Source: Neospora caninum Liverpool (Eukaryota; Apicomplexa; Conoidasida; Eucoccidiorida; Sarcocystidae). Taken from it: a stretch of 64,000 bases of DNA. Shown one piece after another: positions 47,565-59,600 of the stretch (positions are counted from its first letter, which is position 1; each line of letters begins with the position of its first letter). Location: assembly GCF_000208865.1 (NCBI RefSeq), contig NC_018388.1, positions 1,798,001 through 1,862,000 on the forward strand, in the 5' to 3' direction. The notes beneath the pieces were generated by a model. That model was given only the letters and a program-made list of their open reading frames with translations. It made no database searches and had not been told where the DNA came from. The position numbers and the translations under genes are program-made.

Positions 47565-49099
47565 GAGGCCAGCACACGCAGACACGTCGACACACATACA
47601 AACCGTTCGATCCAGTCTTACACGTGGAGACGCTTATCCATATACAACACATTTTTACAGAGAGAACAGATGGACGGTTTCGTTTTCACGCTGCCGTTCC
47701 AGGATGGCATTCCGAGGAAGGGAGGAGTCGTCTCTAGAGGACGAGGCAGCCAGTTGAAACAAGGGAGAGGCACGCCTCGCGTTTTACTCGGCTACAGCCT
47801 CTCGGCGAAGAGTCGCTCAGACTGCGAAACCAGACGGTTGGGAAGAAAACGAAACAGGTTGGAGAGGAGATAAAAACTGGAAGGATGAGACACGTTGCTC
47901 TTGGACACGTCGCTCTTGGTCGATGCAGAAGCAGTCGTCCGTTCTATCTTTTTGTGCTAAAAATGTGAAGGGGGATAATCTAGTTTGCTACGAGATCCCG
48001 TCGCTTGCCGCCTTCATGATTCCGATTACGACCTGTGAACAATCGAGCGAGACAGTTCTTCGCTACGCGCATGGACATACACGTGTATACGCGAAAGAAG
48101 AGTTGCTACGAACATGAAAACCTTGTTACTTTTCTTCCTTTTTTCCCTTGTATGGCGAGGAGACGGGAGGGCATCTCTCCTGTTTTCTGTGACCGAAATC
48201 GGCAGGAGAGAAAGTCCCTGACCCTCTCATGTCTTACCCACGCGGTGTCCGTGTTGGCCTCGAGTTTCATCTTTTCGATGTACACTCAGCCTTGCAAAAC
48301 ACGCACAATATCACTGTATCGAACACAGAACAACAGAGCGGTATTTCTTGTCGTAGGTGCCAAGCCCAACGCCGCCTCTTGCAGCGTACACTCCCAACAG
48401 GGGATGGCGTTTGGTAAGAAACAAAGTGCAAGCTGCTTAATGCAGGGAACTGTTCCAGTGCCAGGCTCTATAGAGACCTCGCATAGATGAGAACCGCTGT
48501 GAGACAGTAGGCTTTGAAGCGGGCGAACTCGTCGTCGCCGGATGAAAGGGTGGCACATAGACTGAACTGATCGGTTGTGGCGATGAGAGATGGAACAAAA
48601 AGTGACCGAGCGGCGGAGACAGGACTGTATGTGGCTACGTTTCAGAGGGACCCGAGGAATCCCAAGATGTTTTAAACTGACGGGAACAAGTGTTGCAGGC
48701 TTTCATGAATCCAAGCTCTTGCTGGGATAATTTAAGAGTGGACGTGCAAGAAACTTCCTTCGTCGCAACGGCGATACAAAGACGGGCAAGACAGCTACTA
48801 CGCGAAAGTGATTGAAGAAATAACTTAAATGTGTGTGTACGATATGGGAAATGCATTTTTCCATTGGTACGAGTGAAGGAAACTTCGCCTGACAGCACTG
48901 GAAGAAAACGAAAACGACTCCAACGTACAACTGTACGGGACGTAACAAAGCTCCAGGCAAAGAACATGGTATCGTGTTCTAATTCCCCGTGGTAAACAGT
49001 CCGCGAACGGCGGAAGGAGCATTTATATGTTATGCGGTGTCGTCGGAGGTAAAATCTAGATTTAGCGTGCATCTACAGGTACGTAACTGTTGGGTTTAA
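47565..49099. other. intergenic, no gene recognised
   Basis: Downstream of the proteasome gene, including its 3' untranslated region, up to the mitochondrial-like insertion. Only short open frames without motifs are present, such as minus 49072-48635. Confidence 0.55.
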
Positions 49100-49186
49100 A
49101 TAGCGGCTAATCTTTTCCCTACGTACTCAGAGCCTGCAATACCAATCAGAGAGCAGCTGAAGTTAGACTCCGTGTTCCACATTATA

Positions 49187-49265
49187 AAATGGGATTCCTA
49201 CGTTTATACCAACTACCTTTTTCTGGGGAGTGTATATACGAGTTGGACTACTGGTTTAGATCTTG
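49187..49265 (+). pseudogene. cytochrome oxidase-like fragment
   Basis: The plus strand reads LFLGSVYTSWTTGLDLE, resembling the GS...YTTGLDVD region of cytochrome c oxidase subunit I. It is part of the inverted arm shared with about 50866-50952. Assignment to coxI rather than another oxidase subunit is tentative. Confidence 0.45.
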
Positions 49266-49298
49266 AATGTCTACCGGATCCAAGTTCTATTGTGTTAT
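49217..49298 (+). repeat. inverted arm, left copy
   Basis: About 80 bases that recur in reverse complement at about 50866-50952. Shared strings include TTCTGGGGAGT, TTGGACTA, GGTTTAGAT and CCGGATCCAAG. The right copy carries a short insertion between GAATGTC and TACCGG. Confidence 0.8.
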
Positions 49299-49302
49299 TA
49301 TC

Positions 49303-50232
49303 ATGGTTTTCAGAAAACTCAGTATGCCTATGAGTCTATTCCGGGCACACCTTGTCTTTTATCGGTGCGCTCTAAATCTAAATTCATCTTATACCTTTGG
49401 TTTCTTAGTTGCAATGACCTTTGTACTCGAGATAATTCGGGATGGATATCTCCCTAGCGTTTAGATATACTTCAGAAGCATCTTGTGCATTTGCTACCGT
49501 TCACCATGTAGTTAGGAAAGTAGTAGCAGGATGGGAATTTTGGATGTTGCACGCTGTAACTGCCTCTTTTTATTCTTGTGTATTTTAATTCACGTGACTC
49601 GAGGACCATATAACTGGAGTTATAGTTATGTTACTACCGCTTCGACGTCTGGTTTAGTTTTATATCGACTTCCTATAGCCACTGCCGTTCCGAACACGTA
49701 ATACAATGAGGACAAATGAGTTTCTGGGGTGTTACAGTGTTTACGAATCTCCTTTGTTCAGTGCCATACCTGGTACCTTGGCTAATCTTAGGATACTACA
49801 TATCTGATGTAACGTTAACACGATTCTTCGTATTAATTTTATATTGCCTTTTATGAGATGTATTATAATAGTTTTACATATCTTCTACTTACATTTAAAA
49901 GGTCCTAGCAACCCTGCAGGTATAGAAACCGCGCTTAAAGTTACCTTTTATCCTCATATGTTAATGACGGATGCTAAATGTCTATCATACTTAATTGGAT
50001 CAATCTTCTTACAAGCGGCTTTCGGTTTGAAGGTTCACACCCAGATAACTCCATACCAGTCCATCGGTCTGTAACACCTTTTCACATCATACCAGAATGG
50101 TATTTTCTTGCATGTTGTGCGGTGTTAAAAGTACTACCATCCAAAACCAGTGGCTTGTCAGTATTTATGTCATCAACATGTCAAGGAAATATCAACAATG
50201 GTGAAACTTATTTGATTAACATAACAACATAG
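49303..50232 (+). pseudogene. cob: decayed cytochrome b (cob) copy
   Basis: Starts at an ATG at 49303 with LSMPMSLFRAHLVFYRCALN, a close match to the N-terminus of the Toxoplasma-type cob as I remember it. An in-frame TAG at 49462 ends the frame after 53 codons. Similarity continues in another frame around 49844-50025 ([38 protein letters not shown]) and in the first frame again from about 49978 to 50232 (PEWYFLACCAVLKVLPSKT). The copy is therefore nearly full length but disrupted by several frameshifts and stops. Functional cytochrome b is encoded by the mitochondrial genome; this copy cannot make it. Confidence 0.85.
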
Positions 50233-50339
50233 AAGATTAATCTGCATTACGTTCAACCTTTACACTGGAGAAAGTTCAATGTTAAATGACTACAGACCAT
50301 AGGACCGAACATATCTAATATGTAACTTTGTTCATGGAA

Positions 50340-50640
50340 ATCAAAGGAGCTTTCACGCTATCTATCATGCCTGTCGAGTCGCTCAAGGAAGTTTTGATCC
50401 TGCTTTTGATTTAAGGGATGTATGTGTGCTCAGGGTCTAACCATCGGGCGGTCTCGATCCTCATATTCAAAGGTAATCTTTTTTTCAAAAGTTTTAGATA
50501 CACATGTGAAGAATCGGAGCAGCTTTCACGCACGACGATAATTACCTGACAAGAATTTCCCTACCTTTGGACAGTCCACAATGCAGCCGGCGTGTACCTG
50601 TTACTGCACCGGGCAGCGGTTGTGTACTATAAAATACTTC
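50340..50640 (+). pseudogene. possible mitochondrial rRNA fragments
   Basis: No coding frame. The string AGTTTTGATCCTGC near 50389 resembles the 5' end of small-subunit rRNA, and apicomplexan mitochondrial rRNAs are known to be fragmented. The call is an inference from position inside the insertion plus this one motif. Confidence 0.3.
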
Positions 50641-50865
50641 TGCAGTGGTATTAGTAGTATCTAGTGTTGATGTACATCAGGCGCTCTCCTTGTTCCACTG
50701 CCTAATCATAATCTACTGGTCCAGACATTAGGGAATGTACGTGACATATAACTACACAACGTTCTGCCAAGAAGGATCCCACACTACCCTGACTATCTCC
50801 GTTATATTAATACACGGCGCTCAACTGGTTGTATTTCCGCAGAAGTTATCTTAACTATGCTCTGC

Positions 50866-50952
50866 TAACACAATAGAGCTTGGATCCGGTAAACAAAGAC
50901 ATTCAACATCTAAACCACTAGTCCAAGTCGTAGTATATACTCCCCAGAAAAA
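50866..50952 (-). repeat. inverted arm, right copy
   Basis: Reverse-complement partner of 49217-49298. Together the two arms enclose the decayed cob and the possible rRNA fragments. Confidence 0.8.
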
Positions 50953-51280
50953 TCTTAGAAATAATCCTGTCTCAGAGATGATCACTCCCAGTACGATCAT
51001 TACTGATCATACCAGCATCTGAGTAGTTTTCTCTCACTATTAATACGAGTGATAACAGTAATCCACATATTACGCCTAGAACATAACCGATGTGGAATAG
51101 CGTTACTGTAGGGTATTGAAATCCAACACTTTTAGCTGTCTTAAGCAGTCCATGGGGATGGTGCTGTACAGCAATCATAAAGAATTTGGTTGTCTGTATC
51201 TCATAACTGGAGTCATACGAGAACATCGCCGGAAGAACGATTGCTCTGCAAGTCGTGGAGAAGCAGGAGCGAACGTCCAT
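50866..51280 (-). pseudogene. cytochrome oxidase-like fragment on minus strand
   Basis: An open stretch on the minus strand (about 51280-50972) reads HHPHGLLKTAK, then VTLFHIGYVLGVICGLLLSL with a following REN, a hydrophobic segment typical of a mitochondrial oxidase subunit. Further downstream on the same strand the oxidase-like GLDVE motif of the inverted arm recurs. No ATG start, stop codons downstream. The subunit (coxI or coxIII) is not settled. Confidence 0.45.
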
Positions 51281-53841
51281 TCCTAGGTGCCATGACTCAG
51301 AACATCTCCATCCTATTTATCAAAATGAGGATTTCACAAATATGCGCTGCCAGGGAGACGATCGTGCGCGCAAGTCTGGGTACGCTCGTTTCCCAACTCA
51401 AGTACGGCTTCCGAGATTCGAGCGACAATTTCTCTGCGGAAGTGTCTCATTCGCTCGGTGCTACCCGAGATAGAAGCATGCTTTGTGGCCGCGTGCGGAC
51501 ACATCAGAACACTGCACGGTTCCGCCAGCAGGTGACATGATGGTTGAGGAGGGTTGTTTCTTTCATCAAGCTAAGGAAGTGTCTTACCACCCACAGATTC
51601 CCCGCGTATAAGAGCGCTCATCTAAGCAGTGCACTTCAGCGGCACATCATGCACATCCGTTGGGATAGCGGTAGAAATTTTTACGAGAAAAGACGCCTTT
51701 TCCGACTGGTGGGTTTCTCGAGGTTGGGCAGAAAAAGATCCCTTCGTTGACTCGTCTCCCTCAAATGCCGTAAATACCGTTTCCAAGACTCAGAAACCTC
51801 TTTGAGGCACAAGTTACTTCTCCCTCTGAGCCTCCATCAAAGATGTATCCCGATTAGGTCGTCGCACGCGTTCTTCAGATACAAAAAAACCGAGAATGCG
51901 GGAAGAGTTCCGCCGAGGGAGTTTCTTCCTGTTTCTGCACAACCAGTAAGACTCGCTGACACAAACATGCACGCCTCCGAGGCGGGAAACATCCTGACAA
52001 GGAAGCGGGAAACACAACCCTACACATGTGTTGGCCGGATGTGCATATACAGAGGTACGTACGCATCCACACCAAAATAAATGAGGATACAGAAAGAGGA
52101 AGACAAAGAAACAGAGAGGAGACGGGGGAAAGAGAAGAGAGAGCAGTCGTGAAGAACGATCGCGGAGAGGCTAGAGCCAGTTCGTTTCTCACCCGGTCTT
52201 AGCATCTCGGGGGAAAACGCAGGCAGCCGTTTCCGAAGAGACAAAAAAATCGAGTACCGAGAAAACGGCGGTGCATGGGCACGTCTTCGTTTGGTCCTTT
52301 CTCCGGGGGTGTTTGCAAAGGAGAAAGAAACAAAACCGTGCAGTGTGACAACAGGATCAGGAAGTTCCCTCTTAGAGAATCGGAAAAAAGAAATCTTCCT
52401 CGATGTGCATCTTCCCACGAATCAACAAACAAATACACACACAATGCCATGCATCCTATATCCATATGGTGTTGTGTTGGCATGGATCTCTGAAGAGCTG
52501 TGCAATCACGGACTGGAAATCTCGTCGACATGCACGACGACCCCGCCAGTGGGGGTGTATGTACAACTCGGATTTCGTACAGAAGCCCCTCGAACCAGCT
52601 TTCACGGAGGCGTTCAAATACTTCAGTTTGTCGACAGATGTGTGGCCTTTGTGCGCGTGATTCTACTGTGGCCGCGATAAAACGCCACTCTCGCTCTCTT
52701 CTCCCAGAGAGACAAAAGAGAAAGAGACAAAATGAATCTTTCCCTAGAAACACCAAAGCACTGGGGGAAGGAAAGCATGGAGCTGGAAGACAGGCATATC
52801 ATATGGAGAGAAAAAGCCAAAGAGAACCACAAGGTTCAAAATAATCCAATTGCACGCGTTCCACGTTCCAGGAACATGCGCGAGCTCCACATGCATTGAA
52901 CGAAAAAACACCAAAGAATTGCCCTCGTCATTCTAGCTGACATATCTCCAGTTGTTCGCCAAAAAGAGACACACTGTCTCTGTCGGGGAATCAGCCCTTG
53001 CTGGTTAACTATAGACCCTCTGTAGCCAGGACACTGAAAAGACGTGTCGAGGCGAATAAACGTGGGGTGGTTATATCCCGCAAGACAAATACGAGGAGAA
53101 AGCACAATCCAGGAACAAAGAGAAACAAGAGACAAGACAACTGGATCCATCTGAAAACAAGAGATCGGGCAAAAAACACGAAACATGACAAGACGCATAT
53201 TCGTCCCCCTGCTGAACAGGCACAGAAGCGGGAAGCCGCAAGACACGAAACTCGAAATCCTGGCCTCTCTGTGTCCCAAGACAGGAGATTTCAGTTTTCC
53301 GTCTCCGAAACTTTCCTTGTACGATCCCCAGCACACAAAGCAGATTCTCCGTTTCCCGCACTTACACACAAAAGCCCATGCAAGTTTGCCGTTTTCAAAT
53401 AGCTGTTCCAGATTTGTGCTGAACTGGAAGGCTCTTTTTTCTTATCCACTTTGACACGGAAGAAGAGAAAAGCGAGATGCACACACAAGGAGGGGGGCGG
53501 GCGTCGCCCCGCTCTCCTCCCAGGCCCCGAATGTGCCCGAAGCAAAGCTCTGAAATCTCTCGCACCACGGATTCGTCTCTCCTCGCCCTTCTCCGCTGCC
53601 CCGTTTCCTTTTTGCCTTCCCACTCGTCTTTCGCTTCATTTTTCACACGCGACACTTGATTCTCCAGGCCAAGTTCCGCACGAGAGGACGCTTTTCTTCA
53701 GCAAAGCAGGAAGTCGTTTTCCTCGTTCCCTTGCGTGTGTTTCCTCTTCCCGAAAACCCCGCTCCGCACCGTCCGGAGGGCATCTTTTGCACTTTGCCCT
53801 ATCCCGCGTTAAGCGCCTGTGTCCACATCTGGCTCCGCTGC
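51281..53841. other. intergenic, no gene recognised
   Basis: From the end of the mitochondrial-like insertion to the stop codon of the cyclin gene. Open frames are short (below about 185 codons, none beginning with a convincing protein). Part is likely the cyclin gene's 3' untranslated region. Confidence 0.5.
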
Positions 53842-56694
53842 CTAAATGTTTTCTCTGTTCTCTTGGTTCGCGTTCTCCCCTTCGGAAAGTTCTCGAAGTC
53901 GCCGACCCTCGATCGAAGCCCGCTCCGCTCGCTTCAGCTCCTTCTGGAGCGCCGTGATCGTGTATAAACCGACGCTGGTCGTGAGGCCAGAAGCCCTGGA
54001 CTGCGTTCCTCGCTCCTCCCCGCACCCCTGATCTCTGCTCATCAGTCGAGGCTGCAGACTCCGCGCCCGGCGCCGATCCGCCTGAGCCTCCTCACCCCTC
54101 TCTCCTCGTCGCTCGGGCTCTCTTCCCCCTCGGGCAGCGCCGTTCCCGGCTCCCATGGCACCAGTCACAGCCTCGATGAAGGTCACCGGGGCGCCGACAG
54201 CGAGAGCCTTGGCCTTCAAATTCGCGGCGGCACACTCGGCCCAGACTTCCGCGTGAAACTGCAGCAACTCGAGCATCTTCTTGTGGCAGCTAAGCGTGAG
54301 GCGCGACAACACCCACTCAGCGGCCAAGCGGTCTGGCAAGCTGCATGCGCCGCCGGAAAGCCCCGGCGAGGCAGTCAAGGTCGGCGCGTGCTGCGCGGGA
54401 AGCAGCGGCGTGTGCGACAGAGAAGAGGAGAGCAGCGCGGCCATCGCGTTGCGCACCTTCAGCCACTTGTGCAGCAACATCGACTGGCAGCGGCGCACGA
54501 GGCGACAGCCCGTCGACGCGCCCGACGCGATGAAGGCGCGGGTGGCCGCGAGGCGACCCGAGGGCGAGAGAGGCGAGATTTCGGTGGCGGACAGCTGGGG
54601 AAGGAGCGCAATTTGACAAGCAGCAGACGCCACGACCGACGGCTTAAAGCCCAGACAAATGCGGCGATCCAGCTGGCCGAGCCGGACCAGAAGCTGGGCG
54701 ATCAGACGCGCCATATCGGGCTCGTTGCTCCCGCTGATCCGAAGGCGCAGCGCAAAGGGCGAGGAAGGAGTCGGGGTCCCAGCTTCTTCCTCGTTCGCCG
54801 TTTCGTGGTCTCCATCGCGCAGAGAGACAGACGAGCAGCGGCGCGACGAAGCAGCCGTCTCGCGCCCCGAGAGAGAGAGACGCTGGCAACCTTTTGCGTC
54901 GGCGGATGTTCTTCCGATGTCTCCACAGACAGACGCGCGTCTCTTGCTGTCGAGAGGCGAAGAATACTTTGCGAATCCACTCGCAGTCTTCCCACGGCTC
55001 GGACTCGTCAAATCTGAGTTCGGCCTCCCCCCCACGCACTCGTCTCGACTCGGTGTCGTCGTCTCGATCAATGCAGACCGTTGCCGCTGGGCTGCGTTCA
55101 GGTGGGCGAACTGCGCAGCCACGTTGAGGAGTGCTTCGGTGAGTTCGGAGATCGGAGTCACAGAGACATTCCCGGCCGGCGGAACGTGAGAAATGATTTT
55201 CCTCTCGATGTGCATGAGCTTCTGCTTTAGCACAGTCGACGACAACAGAGAGGACGTCCAGCTCTGTCGCAACAGCCCGGTCGCCTGCTGTTTCCACGCC
55301 TCGAGAACCGCGGAGTAGTCGTACGCATGGATGGCTTCAACCCTATCTGCGAAGCAGAAGCAGGCAATCGCGATCATCTGATTCAAGAGCAAATTGTTCA
55401 TCGTCGCGCTTCTTCCTTGGCCATTTCCCGACAAAGTGTTGAGGCCATGCAGCGGATGCATCCGGTGCTCGGCGCTCACGCCGTAGTGCACGTCGTTCTG
55501 GTGTACGACATGCATGAAGCGATCAAAGAGTTGAATTGCAATAGCTACAGTGGCCGCAGCCCGCGGGCTCAGCGGATCGGACCCTGGCGTCGTCTTCTCC
55601 TGCTTCTCGCCGGACTCCCCGTTTCCAGAAGACGCGGCCGAATTCTGGGCCAGATGCGCTGAAACCTGGTTTAAGATACACATGAGCAAGTCGCGCGTCT
55701 CCGGGGATATGCGCTTGCTGACGGCCGTATAGTCGCTCACAGGGTGAGCCTTGTCGGCCTTGTACGCCGCCTGGTCGTAGCTGAACTGGGCCAGGCGCGA
55801 GTTGTGCGTGTTGTCAACCCCAAAGTCGTCGCCGAACGCCTCTGCCGTGTCGCACATAATCAGACGGCAGCACTCGGCCAGATTCAGAAAATCGAGGCGG
55901 GAAGGCAGCAGGCTCGGAGCCCTCGTATCCACGCACGCGCCCTCGCTCCGCGGACGAATGTTCTGCGTGTTCGCAGGGACAGGTTCTGCCTGTGCCCGGC
56001 TCTCTGCTTGAGCGTCAGCCGTCTCGACACTCGCGCCTTTCTTCTCGCCGTCAAGCGGCTTCACGTTCAGGAGCGCCGTGGCCGGAGAGGGAGACGAGCC
56101 CCGGCTCGCCGCTGCGACGTTCCGAGAAGTCAGACTCAGGACACTCTTGGACGCGAACGAACTGTCTGTTCCAGTCTGTTGAGATCGCGCGCGAGAGAGG
56201 CCGGGAACAAACGCCAGAGGGGGAGGCGTCACTTTCTCAGGTTGGGGCCCCAGAGGGCCATTCGAGCCGAAGGCGAACGAAGCCGAAAAGGCATCTCCAG
56301 CAGGGTGCGCGTTCGAGTGGATTGTAGCTACACAGGGGCGCGTGACCAGCTTCGGCTGTTTCACCGCGCGATGCTCAGACGCAGGGCCAACCTCGGATCG
56401 AAGGGAAGCGCTTGGGCCTGAGCGGAGAGCGACTTTCGAGTCGGTTGCACTCGTGAGGACTTGCTGAGCCTCATGAGAAGACAACGAAGAGGAAGAAGCT
56501 AGGTTTTGGAGGAACTGGCGCGTGCGCTTCGAGGAGGCCGCAGCCGTGGGTTGCGGAAGAAAGCGGAAGGAATCCCCCAGGCGCTGAGAAAGGAAAGACG
56601 ACGCACTGGCGGTCCGCCGCGACATGGACCCTGCCGTCGCAACTCCAGTCAAGAGAGTCCCCTGCTGGGGGAGCGAAGAGGTATTTCGAGACAT
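53842..56694 (-). CDS. cyclin-box domain protein, single exon
   Basis: A 950-residue uninterrupted frame beginning at the ATG at 56694 (MSRNTSSLPQQ). Residues 1-260 are low complexity (Ser, Ala, Pro). From about 300 a cyclin fold can be read: SPETRDLLMCILNQVSAHL, then AAATVAIAIQLFDRFMHVV, LLLNQMIAIACFCFADRVEA, and KQKLMHIERKIISHV, the usual order of cyclin-box helices, with an insertion after the first helix. A more C-terminal helical region near 640-700 (VVASAACQIALLPQL) could be the second cyclin fold. The C-terminal 120 residues are basic then a coiled coil. Cyclins bind and activate cyclin-dependent kinases in cell division or transcription; which kinase is not shown. The canonical MRAIL motif is not obvious, so it is probably a divergent cyclin. 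Absence of introns is unusual for this window. Confidence 0.7.
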   Translation of the reverse strand: MSRNTSSLPQQGTLLTGVATAGSMSRRTASASSFLSQRLGDSFRFLPQPTAAASSKRTRQFLQNLASSSSLSSHEAQQVLTSATDSKVALRSGPSASLRSEVGPASEHRAVKQPKLVTRPCVATIHSNAHPAGDAFSASFAFGSNGPLGPQPEKVTPPPLAFVPGLSRARSQQTGTDSSFASKSVLSLTSRNVAAASRGSSPSPATALLNVKPLDGEKKGASVETADAQAESRAQAEPVPANTQNIRPRSEGACVDTRAPSLLPSRLDFLNLAECCRLIMCDTAEAFGDDFGVDNTHNSRLAQFSYDQAAYKADKAHPVSDYTAVSKRISPETRDLLMCILNQVSAHLAQNSAASSGNGESGEKQEKTTPGSDPLSPRAAATVAIAIQLFDRFMHVVHQNDVHYGVSAEHRMHPLHGLNTLSGNGQGRSATMNNLLLNQMIAIACFCFADRVEAIHAYDYSAVLEAWKQQATGLLRQSWTSSLLSSTVLKQKLMHIERKIISHVPPAGNVSVTPISELTEALLNVAAQFAHLNAAQRQRSALIETTTPSRDECVGGRPNSDLTSPSRGKTASGFAKYSSPLDSKRRASVCGDIGRTSADAKGCQRLSLSGRETAASSRRCSSVSLRDGDHETANEEEAGTPTPSSPFALRLRISGSNEPDMARLIAQLLVRLGQLDRRICLGFKPSVVASAACQIALLPQLSATEISPLSPSGRLAATRAFIASGASTGCRLVRRCQSMLLHKWLKVRNAMAALLSSSLSHTPLLPAQHAPTLTASPGLSGGACSLPDRLAAEWVLSRLTLSCHKKMLELLQFHAEVWAECAAANLKAKALAVGAPVTFIEAVTGAMGAGNGAARGGREPERRGERGEEAQADRRRARSLQPRLMSRDQGCGEERGTQSRASGLTTSVGLYTITALQKELKRAERASIEGRRLRELSEGENANQENRENI

Positions 56695-59600
56695 TTGAGA
56701 CAAGACCGCGGAAGCAGCGAGATCCGAAGACAGTCGAGGAACCTAGCGGGCGGTTGCTACTGCGGCTCACAGACAGGACAGAGCTACTGGAGGGTTCTCG
56801 AGAAACAAAAGACGTTGGAGCAGTCCAGCGCAGACTCTACCAGAGAATGAGAGACTTGAAGACCTTGTTTGAAGGAGCAGACGGGGAGGACAGGAGACCG
56901 CGGGGAGATATGCGAGGGGCTCAGATGCCTGGACGGGAGTCTACCGGGAACTCGGTCGATGCGAGTGTGCCTCAAGAAAAAAGTCCCCGAGGACAAAGGA
57001 GGCGGCAACGCATGTGGATTGTTCCCACAAGTATATCGCCAGAAACAACAGGTCCGTCGAGCATGGAGAGCACAAAAACACCCTCACCCCCGCTGGGGTC
57101 GAGCCTCGTGCTAATACATCGTTAACAGGACGGAGTGCAACTAAGAAGCAGGAACCGGAAAGTGAGGGGAAGACGAGAAGCCGGTTCCCTTATTGGCTTC
57201 CGATCCACAGGCGTTTGGTAGACAAGCAGCCGGCCAGGACACGGTGCGCTGGCATCCGTTGGAGAACACAAATCCGAGAGAGTGGATGAAACTATGCGAT
57301 ACAGCTGCTTTGGCAGTTACTATGCACAGGAGTGCGCGGAGACGAGAGGGAAACGAATGCTACGATCGAACACGAAAGGAGACAAGAGAGGCGAGCAAGA
57401 CGAGGAGGCATCCGCCTTGTGCAGGAACCGCGCGACGTACAGAGTGCAGTCCTCCTGCGGAAGATGCACGGTTTACCAAAGACCGCGTCTTTCAGAAACG
57501 CGTAGCCAGCAGAAAGATGAATTGAAGTGAGCACGCAAGCAAAGACATGGCAAGACAGTCATGACACATTCGTTTCCTTGACAAGACATGTACAAACAGG
57601 GGGCAATCTGACCGCGAACTGCGGGTGTGGACGTCCACGCTCTGCAAGCGTTGGGTGATTTTCCGGAGCTGGGATGTTGCAGAAAGCCGAAAGGTCGAGT
57701 GCCTAAACCGCCATAACAGCAAAAAAGAAAAATTCAAAACGTTAGTGAGTGGTCAAAATGCACTTCGCCGACCTGAAGACGGTGGTAATTGCGTGTTTTT
57801 GCCGCTGGACACCTAATGCTGTGTATGTAGCCTTGGGACAAGCGTTTCAGGGAACCTTGCGCAGCTACTTTGTCGGGTGACGCCCGTGTGTCAATGGGAC
57901 GTGCACTAAGGCGGTTCAGCGCCTGGAAAATGGGGTCATTTTCTGTGACGACTTTGGAGATTTTTCTCTGCTGCTGGATTTATGCCCCCGCTCCAGGGAA
58001 AAGGGGAAGCGGCGACAGGCACTAACCTCCTCCCCCCTACCCCCGTGCTGGCGGGATCGGGCAGAGAAGCAGACGCACAGATAACTCCCAAAAAGATCAG
58101 TTCCACACATTGCCTGGGCGACACGATGCAACTAAACGAGTTTTCTCCACGCGAAAAGGAATGCAAATGAGCGTGTGTCCTCGCAAACGGTTGCAGGGCG
58201 GTCGGGGCGTCTTGCTGATCCTTCTAAACCGGCGCGTCCTTTGGCGGGACAGCCGCTGCAGCGGGGCACTCGGCAAATCGCAAGATAGAGGGAAAGGGGA
58301 GATTGCACAGACCAGTCAACCCAGCCGAAAAGGCAGACTTTCGAGGCACAAAAGGCTGCCCTGAGGTTGATTCGGTGGAACTTACGTGGATGTGTGGCAG
58401 GATATCCGCGTTTTAGTTGCTCCGTAGTCACGACAGCCGCCGAAGCCGAGTCCTATTATGTGCAAAAATTTGGCAGTACAGGCTGGCGCCTCTTGATCTC
58501 TCTCGCGGGCACAAGGACGGTCAACCACCAAGCCGTTTCTGCAGACGACCGCCTGGGGAGACGAGGTGAAAGGGACTGGAAACGACGTGAATTCCAAAAG
58601 TTTTCCTTCCAGGAGAAAGGACGGCTGGGTGCGGGGAGGAGAATCAAGATTCCAACGAAGCAGTCGGCTACAGCGCGGGATAACACACAGAAAGATGGAG
58701 GGAGGGCGATCTCGTGTGGTGTCCCAGCTGTTCGCGGGGGATGGAGGGTGGTTTACTCGCCGTGATGTCTTCTCCCGCTGTGTTGTGTGCGCTGTGTGTT
58801 TCGAAAGAGTTCTCTACGGAGGCTGTCTACACAGTCCGTTACACCACGTACCCAAAGAAACAGCACGCAGGCGGCCAAAAATAGGAAACGCAATGACAGA
58901 GCAAAGCTACAGACGAAAACACGCAAGTTCGACTTAGCACACAGAGGCCTTTAGCAGGGCGGAAAACACGTTTTCCTGGAACGAGTTTCCGCTTCAACAG
59001 ATGATGCAGGGACAAGACAGCTCGCTGATCTGAGGCTGTCAGTGAAATCTTCCGGCTAATAACCCCGTCAGCGATATAAAACTCGCCTTTTCTGACACAA
59101 AGTACAAGCATGTAAGGACAAGAAACAAGATGGCGTCAAAAAAGAAAAATCACCCAAAAGACGTGGAACTTCGAAAGGTCATATGACACTTATGGCACGA
59201 ACGGACGCGATTATGAAAGCGATCGGCGACGATAGATTTGTTGGAGCTTAATCCCTGAAAGCGATTCCTTTATGTACCCCGGGAGGCTACCCAAGCGTCC
59301 AGGTCACGAGGGAATGGGAGAGAAGACGGTAAGCGCAAAGGCACACGCCCGTTAGAGTTCATCCGCCTGGGACAATAACCGTGGCACCGCTTACGCCGTC
59401 CCTCTGGTCCAGCAGTGACATGCCTCAACTTTTGTTTTTTGGCGGTCGAGACTTGTCATTCGAAAAACAACTGGGCTATCTCCAGTTCCGCAAAGCGCCA
59501 GGATAAGCTAGACTCTCGTGGCCCAGCTGCTTTGGCAATACGGACAGTTCTCTCGCTGCGGGTTACGAGAAGTGGGTACGTCGTGTCCAAAACGTTGTTC

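Larger units (their letters stand above)
49100..51280. mobile_element. nuclear mitochondrial DNA insertion (REP-like NUMT)
   Basis: About 2.2 kb of AT-richer sequence that contains pieces of apicomplexan mitochondrial genes in a broken state: an oxidase-like fragment (about 49187-49265), a nearly complete but decayed cob (49303-50232), possible fragmented mitochondrial rRNA (about 50340-50640), and an oxidase-like fragment on the minus strand (about 50866-51280). Inverted arms flank the cob part. Mitochondrial-like elements flanked by direct and inverted repeats are well known in the Toxoplasma nuclear genome. The ends are approximate because mitochondrial similarity was judged by eye and from memory. 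Confidence 0.85.

Noticed and set aside
50972..51280. Minus-strand ORF as a functional membrane protein gene
   Set aside because: It lies in the mitochondrial-like insertion, has no ATG start, and continues into stop codons while oxidase-like similarity goes on; treated as a fragment.
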